A stretch of 42,942 nt of DNA, from contig CAMORS010000016.1 in NCBI GenBank assembly GCA_946624005.1, positions 1 through 42,942 on the forward strand. The letters are read 5' to 3'. The position numbers and the translations under genes are program-made. The notes under the pieces were generated by a model. That model was given only the letters and a program-made list of their open reading frames with translations, ran no database searches and was not told the DNA's origin. This document shows, in pieces, positions 6,902-15,128 of the stretch. This DNA is from an uncultured Prevotella sp. (GTDB lineage: Bacteria; Bacteroidota; Bacteroidia; Bacteroidales; Bacteroidaceae). Position 1 is the first letter of the stretch. Each line of letters starts with the position of its first letter.

Positions 6902-9900
6902 ATGATTATATTCTTCAAGACACCATCACAGCATGTGATAGCAACAGAGGTTGACCACCAGCTCAACCCAGAGGAAATCAGTAAACTTTGTTGGCTTTTC
7001 GGAGAGGCTGCCGTAGCCGAGGCAAGCGACCTTGAGGGGCAGTTTGTCGGTCCGCGACGCGAGATGATCACGCCCTGGAGCACCAATGCCGTGGAGATCA
7101 CGCAGAACATGGGTCTGCAGGGCATCACGCGCATTGAAGAGTTCTCGAGAGCGAGAAGCGAAAAGGGCAATGAAGAATCAACGCCCAACTCTTTCGACCC
7201 CATGCTGCAGCGCCTTTACGACCGGCTGGACCAGAATGTGTTCACCGTAGACATGCAGCCGCAGCCCATCCAGCACGTCGACGACCTCGAGGCCTACAAC
7301 GAGCAGGAAGGCTTGGCGCTGAGCCAGGAGGAGATAGCCTATCTGAAGCAGGTGGAGCAGGACATGGGCCGGCCGCTGACCGACTCCGAGGTGTTCGGCT
7401 TCGCACAGATCAACTCCGAGCATTGCCGCCACAAGATTTTCGGCGGACAGTTCGTCATCGACGGCGAAGAGAAGGAGGCCAGTCTGTTCCAAATGATCAA
7501 GAAGACGACGGCAGAGCATCCCTACAAGATTCTCTCTGCCTATAAAGATAATGTAGCCTTCACCGAAGGTCCCCGGGTGGAACAGTTCGCTCCAGACGAC
7601 CAGACAGGGCCTGACTGGTTCCGTGTGAAGGATATCGACAGTGTCATCTCGCTGAAAGCCGAGACCCACAACTTCCCCACAACCGTAGAACCCTTCAACG
7701 GTGCTGCTACCGGTACGGGCGGCGAGATTCGCGACCGTATGGGTGGCGGAACGGGTTCGTGGCCCATTGCCGGCACGGCCGTCTATATGACGAGCTATCC
7801 GCGGTGTACTTCCCCGAGGAGCGAGGAGCGAGGAGCGGGGAGCGAGAATAGCTGGGAGCAGCTGCTGCCTGTCAGGAAATGGCTGTATCAGACGCCGGAG
7901 CAGATACTGATCAAGGCTTCGAACGGTGCCAGCGACTTCGGCAATAAGTTCGGCCAACCGCTCATCTGCGGTTCGGTGCTCACCTTCGAGCATCAGGAAC
8001 AGGGCGAGCAAGGCTACGATCCTGCTGCCTATGCCTACGACAAGGTGATCATGCTGGCTGGCGGCGTCGGCTACGGAAAGAAGCGCGACTGCCTGAAGAA
8101 AGAGCCTCAGAAGGGCAACAAGGTGGTCGTCGTCGGTGGTGACAACTATCGCATCGGTTTGGGAGGCGGTTCCGTCTCGTCGGTCGATACGGGTCGCTAT
8201 GCCGGCGCTGTAGAGCTGAATGCCATCCAGCGCGCCAATCCCGAGATGCAGAAGCGTGCCTACAACCTGGTGCGCGCCCTGGTGGAAGCCGACGAGAATC
8301 CCGTCGTAAGCATCCACGACCATGGTGCTGCCGGACATCTGAACTGTCTCTCCGAGCTTGTCGAGGAGTGTGGCGGCGAGATAGACATGTCGCAGCTGCC
8401 CATCGGCGACAAGACTCTCTCGGCCAAGGAGATCATCGCCAACGAGAGTCAGGAGCGCATGGGACTGCTCATCGACGAGAAGCACATCGACCGTGTGCGC
8501 CAGATAGCCGAGCGCGAGCGTGCTCCGCTCTATGTGGTAGGCGAGACGACGGGCGACGCCCACTTCTCGTTCCGCCAGGCCGATGGGGTGAAGCCCTTCG
8601 ACATGGATGTGGCTCAGATGTTCGGACATTCGCCCAAGACGGTGATGGTCGACAAGACGGTGGTCCGGAAGCATGCTCCCGTGGAGTATTCTATAGAAGC
8701 TATAGATACTATAGATACTTTAGAAAGCTATGTCGAGCAGGTGCTCCGCTTGGAAGCTGTGGCCTGCAAAGACTGGCTCACCAACAAGGTGGACCGCTCC
8801 GTGACGGGCAAGATAGCCCGTCAGCAATGTCAGGGCGAGATACAGCTGCCGCTGAGCGACTGTGGTGTGGTGGCCCTCGACTATCGCGGCCGCAAAGGCA
8901 TCGCCACCGCTCTGGGACATGCTCCGCAGGCAGGACTCGTCTCTGCCGAGGCAGGTAGCATTCTCTCCGTTGCCGAGGCACTGACTAACATCGTGTGGGC
9001 TCCGTTGGCCGACGGTATCGACAGCGTGAGCCTTTCTGCCAACTGGATGTGGCCCTGCCGCTCGCAGGAGGGCGAGGATGCGCGCCTCTATCGTGCCGTC
9101 GATGCGCTGAGCCGCTTCTGTCAGGGCATCGGTGTGAACGTCCCGACGGGAAAAGACTCTCTCTCGATGACGCAGAAATATCCCGACGGCTCGAAAGTGA
9201 TCGCTCCCGGAACGGTCATTGTCAGCGCTGGTGCTGAGGTGACGGACATCCGCAAGGTGGTGTCGCCCGTGCTGGTGAATGACAAGAACACCAATCTCTA
9301 CCACATCGACTTCTCGTTCCAGCCGACGAAGCTGGGCGGAACAGCCTTTGCACAGACGTTGGGCCGCGTGGGCGACGATGTGGCTTATGCCGATGCCGAC
9401 GAGAAGATGCGCTTCTATGCTGAATATTTCCGCGATGCGTTCAATGCCGTACAAGAGATGGTGCGCCGCGGATGGATTCTGGCGGGCCACGATATCTCTG
9501 CCGGCGGAATGGTGACGACGCTCCTCGAGATGTGCTTCGCCAACCGCGAGGGCGGCATTCGCATCAACCTGAGCGGCTTCGAGGGCAGCGACATCGTGCG
9601 CGACCTCTTTGCCGAGAATCCTGGCATCATCGTGCAGGTGGCTCAGAAGGATGCCCACGAGATGGAGAAATTCCTCGATAGCGAGGGTGTCGGCTTCATG
9701 AAGATCGGCTTCCCCACACCGAAGGAGCGCCAGCTCGTTGTCAAGAAGGGCGACGCCGAATATGCTTTCGACATCGACCGTCTGCGCGACGTGTGGTATG
9801 AGAAGTCGTACCTGCTCGATCGCAACCAGAGCCTCAACGGCTGTGCCGACGAGCGTTTCCGCAACTACAAGCACCAGCCGCTCGAGATGGTGGCACCGAA

Positions 9901-10714
9901 GGGCTTCACCGGCAAGCTGTCGCAGTATGGACTGCGCTTCGAGCGCAAGGCTACGCATTCAGCCAATCCGAAGGCTGCCATCATTCGTGAGAAGGGCACC
10001 AATGGCGATCGCGAGATGGCCTACTCGCTCTATCTGGCAGGCTTCGACGTGAAAGACGTGACGATGACTGACCTCATTACGGGTCGGGAGACGTTGGACG
10101 AGCTGCAGATGATCGTCTTCTGCGGCGGTTTCTCCAACAGCGACGTGCTCGGTTCTGCCAAAGGATGGGCTGGAGCGTTTCTCTACAACCCGAAGGCCAA
10201 GGAGGCCCTCGACCGCTTCTATGCCCGCCCCGACACGCTGAGCCTGGGCATCTGCAACGGTTGCCAGCTGATGGTTGAGCTGGGCTTGGTTGACAACTCG
10301 TCAACTAAAATAAAGATGCTCCACAACGACTCGCACAAGTTTGAGAGCGGCTTCGTGACATTGCAGATTCCGGAGAACAAGAGCGTGATGTTCGGTTCGC
10401 TCAGCGGTACGAAGCTCGGCATCTGGGTGGCTCATGGCGAAGGAAAGTTCGCGCTGCCCGAGAGCGAAGACCACTACAACATCATTGCCAAATACAACCA
10501 CGCCGAATATCCCGCCAACCCCAACGGCAGCGACTATCACGTGGCTGGCATCTGCTCGAAAGACGGGCGCCATCTGGCCATGATGCCCCACCTGGAGCGT
10601 GCTATCTTCCCCTGGCAGTGTGCCTGGTATCCCGCCGATCGCCGCAACGACGAGGTGACGCCGTGGATCGAGGCTTTCGTCAATGCACGGAAGTGGCTGA
10701 AGAATGAAGAATGA
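6902..10714 (+). CDS. purL: Phosphoribosylformylglycinamidine synthase, large single-chain form
   Basis: 1270 residues, the usual length of the one-piece enzyme that converts FGAR, glutamine and ATP to FGAM in purine synthesis. Visible family motifs are FAQINSEHCRHKIF (about residue 166), KAETHNFPTTVEPFNGAATG with GGEIRDRMGGGTGSWPIAGT (about 250-290), and the C-terminal glutaminase domain with SLGICNGCQL (catalytic Cys near 1121), WVAHGEGKF and MMPHLERAIFPWQ. The ATG follows a clear promoter. Two places differ from typical relatives: a short insert SRARSEKGNEES near residue 82 and SPRSEERGAGSEN near residue 304. Both coincide with 7-bp-phased repeat DNA. The last residues, KNEE and the stop, also fall in such a repeat. 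Confidence 0.97.
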   Translation: MIIFFKTPSQHVIATEVDHQLNPEEISKLCWLFGEAAVAEASDLEGQFVGPRREMITPWSTNAVEITQNMGLQGITRIEEFSRARSEKGNEESTPNSFDPMLQRLYDRLDQNVFTVDMQPQPIQHVDDLEAYNEQEGLALSQEEIAYLKQVEQDMGRPLTDSEVFGFAQINSEHCRHKIFGGQFVIDGEEKEASLFQMIKKTTAEHPYKILSAYKDNVAFTEGPRVEQFAPDDQTGPDWFRVKDIDSVISLKAETHNFPTTVEPFNGAATGTGGEIRDRMGGGTGSWPIAGTAVYMTSYPRCTSPRSEERGAGSENSWEQLLPVRKWLYQTPEQILIKASNGASDFGNKFGQPLICGSVLTFEHQEQGEQGYDPAAYAYDKVIMLAGGVGYGKKRDCLKKEPQKGNKVVVVGGDNYRIGLGGGSVSSVDTGRYAGAVELNAIQRANPEMQKRAYNLVRALVEADENPVVSIHDHGAAGHLNCLSELVEECGGEIDMSQLPIGDKTLSAKEIIANESQERMGLLIDEKHIDRVRQIAERERAPLYVVGETTGDAHFSFRQADGVKPFDMDVAQMFGHSPKTVMVDKTVVRKHAPVEYSIEAIDTIDTLESYVEQVLRLEAVACKDWLTNKVDRSVTGKIARQQCQGEIQLPLSDCGVVALDYRGRKGIATALGHAPQAGLVSAEAGSILSVAEALTNIVWAPLADGIDSVSLSANWMWPCRSQEGEDARLYRAVDALSRFCQGIGVNVPTGKDSLSMTQKYPDGSKVIAPGTVIVSAGAEVTDIRKVVSPVLVNDKNTNLYHIDFSFQPTKLGGTAFAQTLGRVGDDVAYADADEKMRFYAEYFRDAFNAVQEMVRRGWILAGHDISAGGMVTTLLEMCFANREGGIRINLSGFEGSDIVRDLFAENPGIIVQVAQKDAHEMEKFLDSEGVGFMKIGFPTPKERQLVVKKGDAEYAFDIDRLRDVWYEKSYLLDRNQSLNGCADERFRNYKHQPLEMVAPKGFTGKLSQYGLRFERKATHSANPKAAIIREKGTNGDREMAYSLYLAGFDVKDVTMTDLITGRETLDELQMIVFCGGFSNSDVLGSAKGWAGAFLYNPKAKEALDRFYARPDTLSLGICNGCQLMVELGLVDNSSTKIKMLHNDSHKFESGFVTLQIPENKSVMFGSLSGTKLGIWVAHGEGKFALPESEDHYNIIAKYNHAEYPANPNGSDYHVAGICSKDGRHLAMMPHLERAIFPWQCAWYPADRRNDEVTPWIEAFVNARKWLKNEE
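7815..7849 (+). repeat. Heptad repeat inside purL
   Basis: Five consecutive 7-mers: CGAGGAG three times, then CGGGGAG and CGAGAAT. They encode SEERGAGSEN in frame within an otherwise conserved region. A more decayed heptad run lies at 7145-7179. Confidence 0.8.
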
Positions 10715-10814
10715 CGAATTTTTGAATAAAGAATCAATGGAATGAAGAATAATTATGCATTATGAATTGTGCATTATGCATTAAGCATTGAGCATCATGA
10801 ATTATGAATTATTC
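10701..10814 (+). repeat. Heptad repeat array across the purL end and the chromate-transporter start
   Basis: AGAATGA occurs twice at 10701-10714, supplying the last residues and stop of PurL, followed by decayed 7-mers. From 10752 to 10814 there are nine consecutive 7-mers of the type ATTATGC/ATTATGA/ATTGAGC. The transporter start codon (10797) and its first six residues (MNYELF) are made of these repeats. Confidence 0.85.
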
Positions 10815-11333
10815 AAGACTTTCTTCAAGATTGGCATAGTCACCTTCGGAGGTGGCTATGCCATGATACCCATTATCGAGACGGAGGTGGTCGACAAGCA
10901 TCGTTGGCTCAGTCGCGAAGAACTGCTCGACCTGATAGCCATCGCGCAGAGCTGTCCCGGTGTCTTTGCTGTGAACATCAGCACCTTCGTGGGCTACAAG
11001 CTCGACCGCAACCATGGAGCCTTCGTAGCCTCGCTGGCAACAGCCCTGCCGTCGTTTCTCATCATCCTGCTCATTGCCATGTTCTTCCATCAGTTTAAGG
11101 ACAACCGCGTGGTGGAAGCCATCTTCCGAGGCATCCGTCCCGCCGTGGTGGCGCTCATCGCCGTGCCTACCTTCCGTTTGGCACAGAAGGTGCCTATCAC
11201 GTGGGCCAACTGCTGGATTCCCATCCTCGGTGCCTTGGCCATCTGGGCTTTCGGTGTGTCGCCCATCCTCATCATCCTCTTAGCTGGCATCGGTGGCTAT
11301 GCCTATCATGCCCTCTCCTCTCGCATCTCCTGA
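10797..11333 (+). CDS. Chromate transporter family protein, N-terminal-type half (CHR family)
   Basis: 178 residues. It is a short CHR-family membrane protein with the motifs FGGGYAMIPI near the start and AQSCPGVFAVNISTFVGY (about residues 55-72), followed by hydrophobic segments. Short CHR proteins usually occur as adjacent pairs that together replace the long two-domain ChrA; the next gene supplies the second half. Chromate export is the family label, but the physiological substrate in anaerobes is not established. ATG 10797 was chosen over an in-frame TTG nine bases upstream. Its start region lies inside a heptad repeat array. Confidence 0.85.
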   Translation: MNYELFKTFFKIGIVTFGGGYAMIPIIETEVVDKHRWLSREELLDLIAIAQSCPGVFAVNISTFVGYKLDRNHGAFVASLATALPSFLIILLIAMFFHQFKDNRVVEAIFRGIRPAVVALIAVPTFRLAQKVPITWANCWIPILGALAIWAFGVSPILIILLAGIGGYAYHALSSRIS

Positions 11334-11353
11334 ACTCCTGAACTCCTAAAGAA

Positions 11354-11929
11354 ATGCTCTTCCTGTACCTGTTCATCACGTTTTTCCAGATAGGCCTCTT
11401 CGGCTTCGGCGGCGGCTATGGTATGCTGTCGCTCATCCAGCGCGAAGTGGTTTACCATTGGCATTGGATGTCGACATCCGAGTTTACCGACATCGTGGCC
11501 ATCAGCCAGATGACCCCCGGTCCTGTCGGCATCAACTCAGCCACCTATTGCGGCTATACAGCGGTACACAATGCCGGCTATGGCATGCCAATGTCCGTCC
11601 TGGGAAGCCTCACGGCAACCTTCGCCTTGGTGCTTCCCTCGCTGATACTGATGATCGTCATCAGCCGAATGTTCATCAAGTACATGAAGACGCAACCCGT
11701 GCAGAGTGTTTTTCTTGGTCTGCGTCCTGCTGTGGTAGGCTTGTTGGCCGCCGCCACGTTGATGCTGATGTCTGCCGACAACTTCTCTACGCCGTCGCAG
11801 AATCCCTGGCAGTTCTTCGTCAGTTGTTTCCTCTTCTTAGCCACCTTCGTCGGCACCTATTTCTTGAAAATCAATCCCATCCGCATGATTGCCTATTCCG
11901 CCGTCGCCGGTCTGGCGTTGTTGTACTGA
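11354..11929 (+). CDS. Chromate transporter family protein, second half (CHR family)
   Basis: 191 residues, a paralogue of the gene before it: FGFGGGYGMLSLIQ near the start, SQMTPGPVGINSATYCGY (about 55-72), then several membrane segments ending in a hydrophobic C-terminus. It starts 20 bp after the first half, so the two are very likely translated from one message and form a heteromeric transporter. The spacer between them carries an 8-bp repeat (GAACTCCT twice). A dense cluster of REP-like hairpins begins just after the stop codon. Confidence 0.85.
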   Translation: MLFLYLFITFFQIGLFGFGGGYGMLSLIQREVVYHWHWMSTSEFTDIVAISQMTPGPVGINSATYCGYTAVHNAGYGMPMSVLGSLTATFALVLPSLILMIVISRMFIKYMKTQPVQSVFLGLRPAVVGLLAAATLMLMSADNFSTPSQNPWQFFVSCFLFLATFVGTYFLKINPIRMIAYSAVAGLALLY

Positions 11930-11966
11930 CGGCGTCGTCTCCTACGTTGCCACTTATGCGCTAATG

Positions 11967-12287
11967 TAGGAGGTCACGCTTCCCAGCGTGACACCTGCCA
12001 CGTACTCTGCCACTTATGCGCTAATATAGGAGGTCACGCTTCCCAGCGTGACACCTGCCACGTTGTTGCCACCTATGCGCTGTTGCGACGCTGGGAAGCG
12101 TCGCCTCCTACGCTGCCACCGATGCGCTGTTGCGACGCTGGGAAGCGTCGCCTCCTACAAATGCTACTTATGAGCTGTTGCGACGTTAGGAAGCGTCGCC
12201 TCCTACGAATGCTGCTTATGCGCTGTTGCGACGCTGGGAAAGGCCACGGGTAGGCGAGCGTAGCTCGGGAATGGCGTCGCCTCCTAC
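11967..12287. repeat. Cluster of six REP-like hairpins
   Basis: Forward elements at 11967-11990 and 12026-12049; inverted elements at 12088-12111, 12135-12158, 12183-12206 and 12231-12287, the last split by a 33-bp insertion at 12241-12273. Each has a GTAGGAG foot (ATAGGAG in the second), an 8-bp stem and a TCCC loop. Forward stems are GTCACGCT/AGCGTGAC and inverted stems are GCGACGCT/AGCGTCGC. Spacers share a TTATGCGCT motif, giving a 47-59 bp period. The whole interval 11930-12331 contains no gene. Confidence 0.85.
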
Positions 12288-12331
12288 AAATGCTCTGATG
12301 CGCTGGTTCGCCCTACGTGAGTTGGAGAAGA

Positions 12332-13411
12332 TCAATCGGTGGCTTGCAGTCGCTTCAGATGGCACAACAGCAGGCGGCCCTCGCCGTCGCGCAAGTGCAT
12401 ACCATTGCCGCGGCAATAGCGGAAATACTTGCAGTCGGCACATTCGTCCTTGCGCATCCATTCGCGGTTGCGGTAGGGCTGGAAGCGGTTCTCCCACACC
12501 TCCATGAAGTCGTCTTGGTAGATATTGCCCTGGTGATAGTCGGCACGGATGCTCGTGCAGGCCGATATGCTGCCGTCGATGAGCACACTGCCCACGCTGA
12601 CGCCAGCCTGACAGGCGAAGAAGTGGTTGCGCACATCGCCTTCGTAGTTGCCCAAGAATCCCTCGCAACCATAGTCTACGCGGATGCGCCCCTCCTGTCG
12701 GGTGCGTTTGATGAAGTCGAACATCCCCCGGAACTGTTCGTCGGTGAGCCGCATCTGCGGGTCGTCGGCAGCCCTTCCAACGGGAAAGATGCTGAAGACA
12801 CGCCATCGGCATACCCCCTTGCTGATGAGATATTCCTTGATGTCGTCGAGTTTGGTGTAGTTGCGTTGGTTCACACAGGTGACGATGTCGAACAAGATGC
12901 CAGAGCTGACCAGCATATCGATGGCTTGGTCTACCATCCGGAAGCTGTCCCGATGGCCGCGCATCCAGTTGTGGTCGGCCTCCAAGCCGTCGAGACTGAT
13001 GGTGATGCTGTGCAGGCCGGCATCGACAAGCGCACGGAAACGCTCCGGCGTGAGATAGAGTCCGTTGCACACCATCCCCCAGGGGAAGCCCCTCTCGTAG
13101 ATGCCACGGCCGCAGAGCTCCAGATCGTCGCGCATCAGCGGTTCGCCACCCGACACGACGACGAACACCTGATGCGGATCGCAGCGTCGTGCCACGCTGT
13201 CGAGCACGCGGAAGAAGTCCTCGCGGGGCATGTCTTGCTGCTCGTTCTTCACCTTGCAGTCGCTGCCGCAATGGCGGCAATGCAGGTTGCAGCGCAGCGT
13301 ACACTCCCAGAAGAGCTGTCGGAGCGGGTGCTCGCGGATGGTGTTGTTCACGATCTGCCGATGCAGCTCGAGGGCTGTCTTGCGTCGAAGGGTGAGAGGT
13401 GTTGTCTTCAT
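12332..13411 (-). CDS. Radical SAM/SPASM enzyme of the rSAM/lipoprotein system
   Basis: 359 residues. The radical SAM motif CNLHCRHC (Cys 41, 45, 48) is followed by the GGEP motif (VVSGGEPLMRDD) and a TIM-barrel sequence. The C-terminal SPASM-like region has spaced cysteines (FFACQAG, ISACTSI, DECADCKYFRYC, LLLCHLK) expected to bind auxiliary 4Fe-4S clusters, which is typical of peptide- or protein-modifying enzymes. It lies 27 bp after a gene for the cognate small lipoprotein. From memory these match the pair of families TIGR04133 (enzyme) and TIGR04134 (lipoprotein) defined in Bacteroidales. The inferred role is modification of that lipoprotein; the chemistry is unknown. The direction is glutaminase, lipoprotein, then this gene. 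Confidence 0.85.
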   Translation of the reverse strand: MKTTPLTLRRKTALELHRQIVNNTIREHPLRQLFWECTLRCNLHCRHCGSDCKVKNEQQDMPREDFFRVLDSVARRCDPHQVFVVVSGGEPLMRDDLELCGRGIYERGFPWGMVCNGLYLTPERFRALVDAGLHSITISLDGLEADHNWMRGHRDSFRMVDQAIDMLVSSGILFDIVTCVNQRNYTKLDDIKEYLISKGVCRWRVFSIFPVGRAADDPQMRLTDEQFRGMFDFIKRTRQEGRIRVDYGCEGFLGNYEGDVRNHFFACQAGVSVGSVLIDGSISACTSIRADYHQGNIYQDDFMEVWENRFQPYRNREWMRKDECADCKYFRYCRGNGMHLRDGEGRLLLCHLKRLQATD

Positions 13412-13438
13412 TGATTATTTTCAGGAGTTCAGACAATA

Positions 13439-13930
13439 CTATTTCTTCTTGTTCAGCTTCTGGGTGAACGAATATTCAAACTTGCCCTGATACCAGCCGC
13501 TGCCTTTCTCCAGCTGTGTCTTCTTCATATCGTCGATGTTTAGCGTGTCGGCCGAGAAGTCGCCCCCATTGGCCTCACCGTCTTCGTCTTTCAGTTCGAC
13601 AACCGTCCGCCCCGGAACGAGATAGTGAGTCGTCTCACTGATGTTGTTAATGACGAGATGGCCTTCGCTGTCGGTCATGGCAGAATCGCCATACTCTACA
13701 TTGAGCGATGTCGACCCGTCGGGGTTCGTTATCTCTACGCCCAGCCGGCCTTTGATGCCGGGTATGGGGTTGCCCTCCTCGTCGGTCACCGTGCCGCGTA
13801 TCTGATAGGTAGCGTAGGGAGCCCCATATTCGTCGGGCACATCTGTCACGTCGCTGCACGAATCGAAGCCCAGCATAGCCAGCAGCGAGGCTATCAGGGC
13901 GTTGTACCATCGGTTGAATCTTACTCTCAT
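13439..13930 (-). CDS. Putative radical-SAM-associated lipoprotein
   Basis: 163 residues from the ATG at 13930 (MRVRFNRWYNALIASLL). The N-terminal hydrophobic segment ends LAMLGFDSC, where the Cys is a probable lipidation site although F-D-S is an unusual lipobox. Acidic residues follow (SDVTDVPDE), then YGAPYATYQIRGTVTDEEGNPIPG, which looks like a carboxypeptidase-regulatory-like or transthyretin-like beta-sandwich. The LLxxLGFxSC...YGxPYAxY pattern is what I recall for the lipoprotein partner of the adjacent radical SAM enzyme. The start upstream of this Met was rejected because the extra residues are lysine-rich and precede the signal. The C-terminus is polar and lysine-rich (QKLNKKK). Confidence 0.8.
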   Translation of the reverse strand: MRVRFNRWYNALIASLLAMLGFDSCSDVTDVPDEYGAPYATYQIRGTVTDEEGNPIPGIKGRLGVEITNPDGSTSLNVEYGDSAMTDSEGHLVINNISETTHYLVPGRTVVELKDEDGEANGGDFSADTLNIDDMKKTQLEKGSGWYQGKFEYSFTQKLNKKK

Positions 13931-14029
13931 TGTTTTTTTACGTTTTGTGGTTTTTTTTTGACTGTTGTCTAAACAGCCGACCCTCAAAAATCTTGCATCA
14001 AGGCAGAACGATTTAACATTGTTTAGCTG

Positions 14030-14944
14030 TCAGAAGATGGACTGCTCCGACTCTGTCGTGAGCATCTCTAAGGCTTTCATTCCCATCACAGAGTTGCCTT
14101 TGTCGTTCAGACGCGGACTCCACACCGCCACCGAATAGCGTCGCGGATGGACAGCAGCGATACCGCCACCCACACCGCTTTTGCCGGGCAGACCAACGAG
14201 ATAAGAGAACTCGCCCGCCTCGTCGTAGAAGCCGCAGGTCTGCATGATGGCGTTGATGCGCTTCACCTGCGAGTCGGTCAGACAGACATCGCCAAAGGCG
14301 AATGCTGCATGATGGTCGGCAAAGGGTCGGAAAGCGTGAGCCAGTTCGCGGCACGACATCTCGACGGAGCAGCAGAGGAAGTAGAAGTGGAGCACATCGC
14401 GGATGTGGTTCTGTATGTTGCCGTGATGCTTCAGCAGGTTGGCAATGGCCGTGTTGAGGTAGGCGGTGCGCATCTCCGAGCGTGCCACCTCGTGGTTGTA
14501 GTCGACGGTGCTGCCGCACAGCTGTCGCACGAAGTTGATAAACTGGCTCTCCGGATTGCCCAGACGGCTGATGAGCACGTCGGCCATCACCAGGGCCCCC
14601 GCATTGATAAAGGGGTTGCGCGGCTTGCCATGCTCATACTCCAGTTGCACGAGCGAGTTGAACGCATTGCCGCTGGGCTCCTTGCCCATACGCTGCCAGA
14701 GCTGGTCGCCTTCCAGACTCAGACACATTGCCAGCATGAACACCTTCGAGATGCTCTGGATGGAGAATCGTACATCGGCATCGCCCACACAGGCTGTCTC
14801 GTCGTCGCGTACCGATTCGATGCACATGCCGAACTGTTCGGGATTCACTTCTGCCAGAGCGGGGATATAGTCAGCCTGCCGACCTTCTCCCGCGTAGGGC
14901 TGCACATCCCGATATACCTTATCTATAATGTCTTGGTATGCCAT
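14030..14944 (-). CDS. glsA: Glutaminase A
   Basis: 304 residues, typical for the serine-dependent glutaminase family that hydrolyses glutamine to glutamate and ammonia. The SxxK active-site motif is in RFSIQSISKVFM (Ser64, Lys67). Other family motifs seen are NPFINAGALVMAD, YLVGLPGKSGVGGGI and VWSPRLNDKGNS. The ATG at 14944 (MAYQDIIDKV) was chosen because it matches the family start and lies 54 bp after an excellent promoter. In acid-exposed bacteria such glutaminases help acid resistance, but no transporter partner is seen here. The radical SAM lipoprotein gene begins 99 bp downstream on the same strand. Confidence 0.95.
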   Translation of the reverse strand: MAYQDIIDKVYRDVQPYAGEGRQADYIPALAEVNPEQFGMCIESVRDDETACVGDADVRFSIQSISKVFMLAMCLSLEGDQLWQRMGKEPSGNAFNSLVQLEYEHGKPRNPFINAGALVMADVLISRLGNPESQFINFVRQLCGSTVDYNHEVARSEMRTAYLNTAIANLLKHHGNIQNHIRDVLHFYFLCCSVEMSCRELAHAFRPFADHHAAFAFGDVCLTDSQVKRINAIMQTCGFYDEAGEFSYLVGLPGKSGVGGGIAAVHPRRYSVAVWSPRLNDKGNSVMGMKALEMLTTESEQSIF

Positions 14945-14998
14945 TTGTTTTTTAGAATTCAGAAAATCACCTGTAAGCCATGCAAGGCATAGCGGCCG

Positions 14999-15030
14999 CA
15001 AAGGTAGTGATTATTGGCGAATCGTCCAAA
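14999..15030 (-). promoter_or_regulatory. glsA promoter
   Basis: On the minus strand, TTTG (15030-15027), a 20-bp spacer and TACCTTTG (15006-14999): exact matches to both promoter boxes. Confidence 0.85.
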
Positions 15031-15055
15031 TTCTGAACCCAAAAACCTGAAAATT

Positions 15056-15091
15056 AGCTCACGGTGGAAGCTATTGCCTCCGCCGTGAGCT
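15056..15091 (-). terminator. Terminator of the sigma-factor operon
   Basis: AGCTCACGG and CCGTGAGCT form a 9-bp stem with a partly paired interior; read on the minus strand it is followed by an AATTTTC...GTTTTT run. It lies 38 bp past the last gene of the operon. Confidence 0.75.
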
Positions 15092-15128
15092 GTTGAAGAG
15101 AGTATAAGATGCTAAGATGATGGCAAAG

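Noticed and set aside
10788..10796. TTG start for the chromate transporter gene
   Set aside because: ATG follows nine bases later and gives the expected family N-terminus; the extra residues come from the heptad repeat.
12317..13414. 365-codon plus-strand frame opposite the radical SAM gene
   Set aside because: Antisense to an enzyme with all expected cysteine motifs; no recognisable domain.
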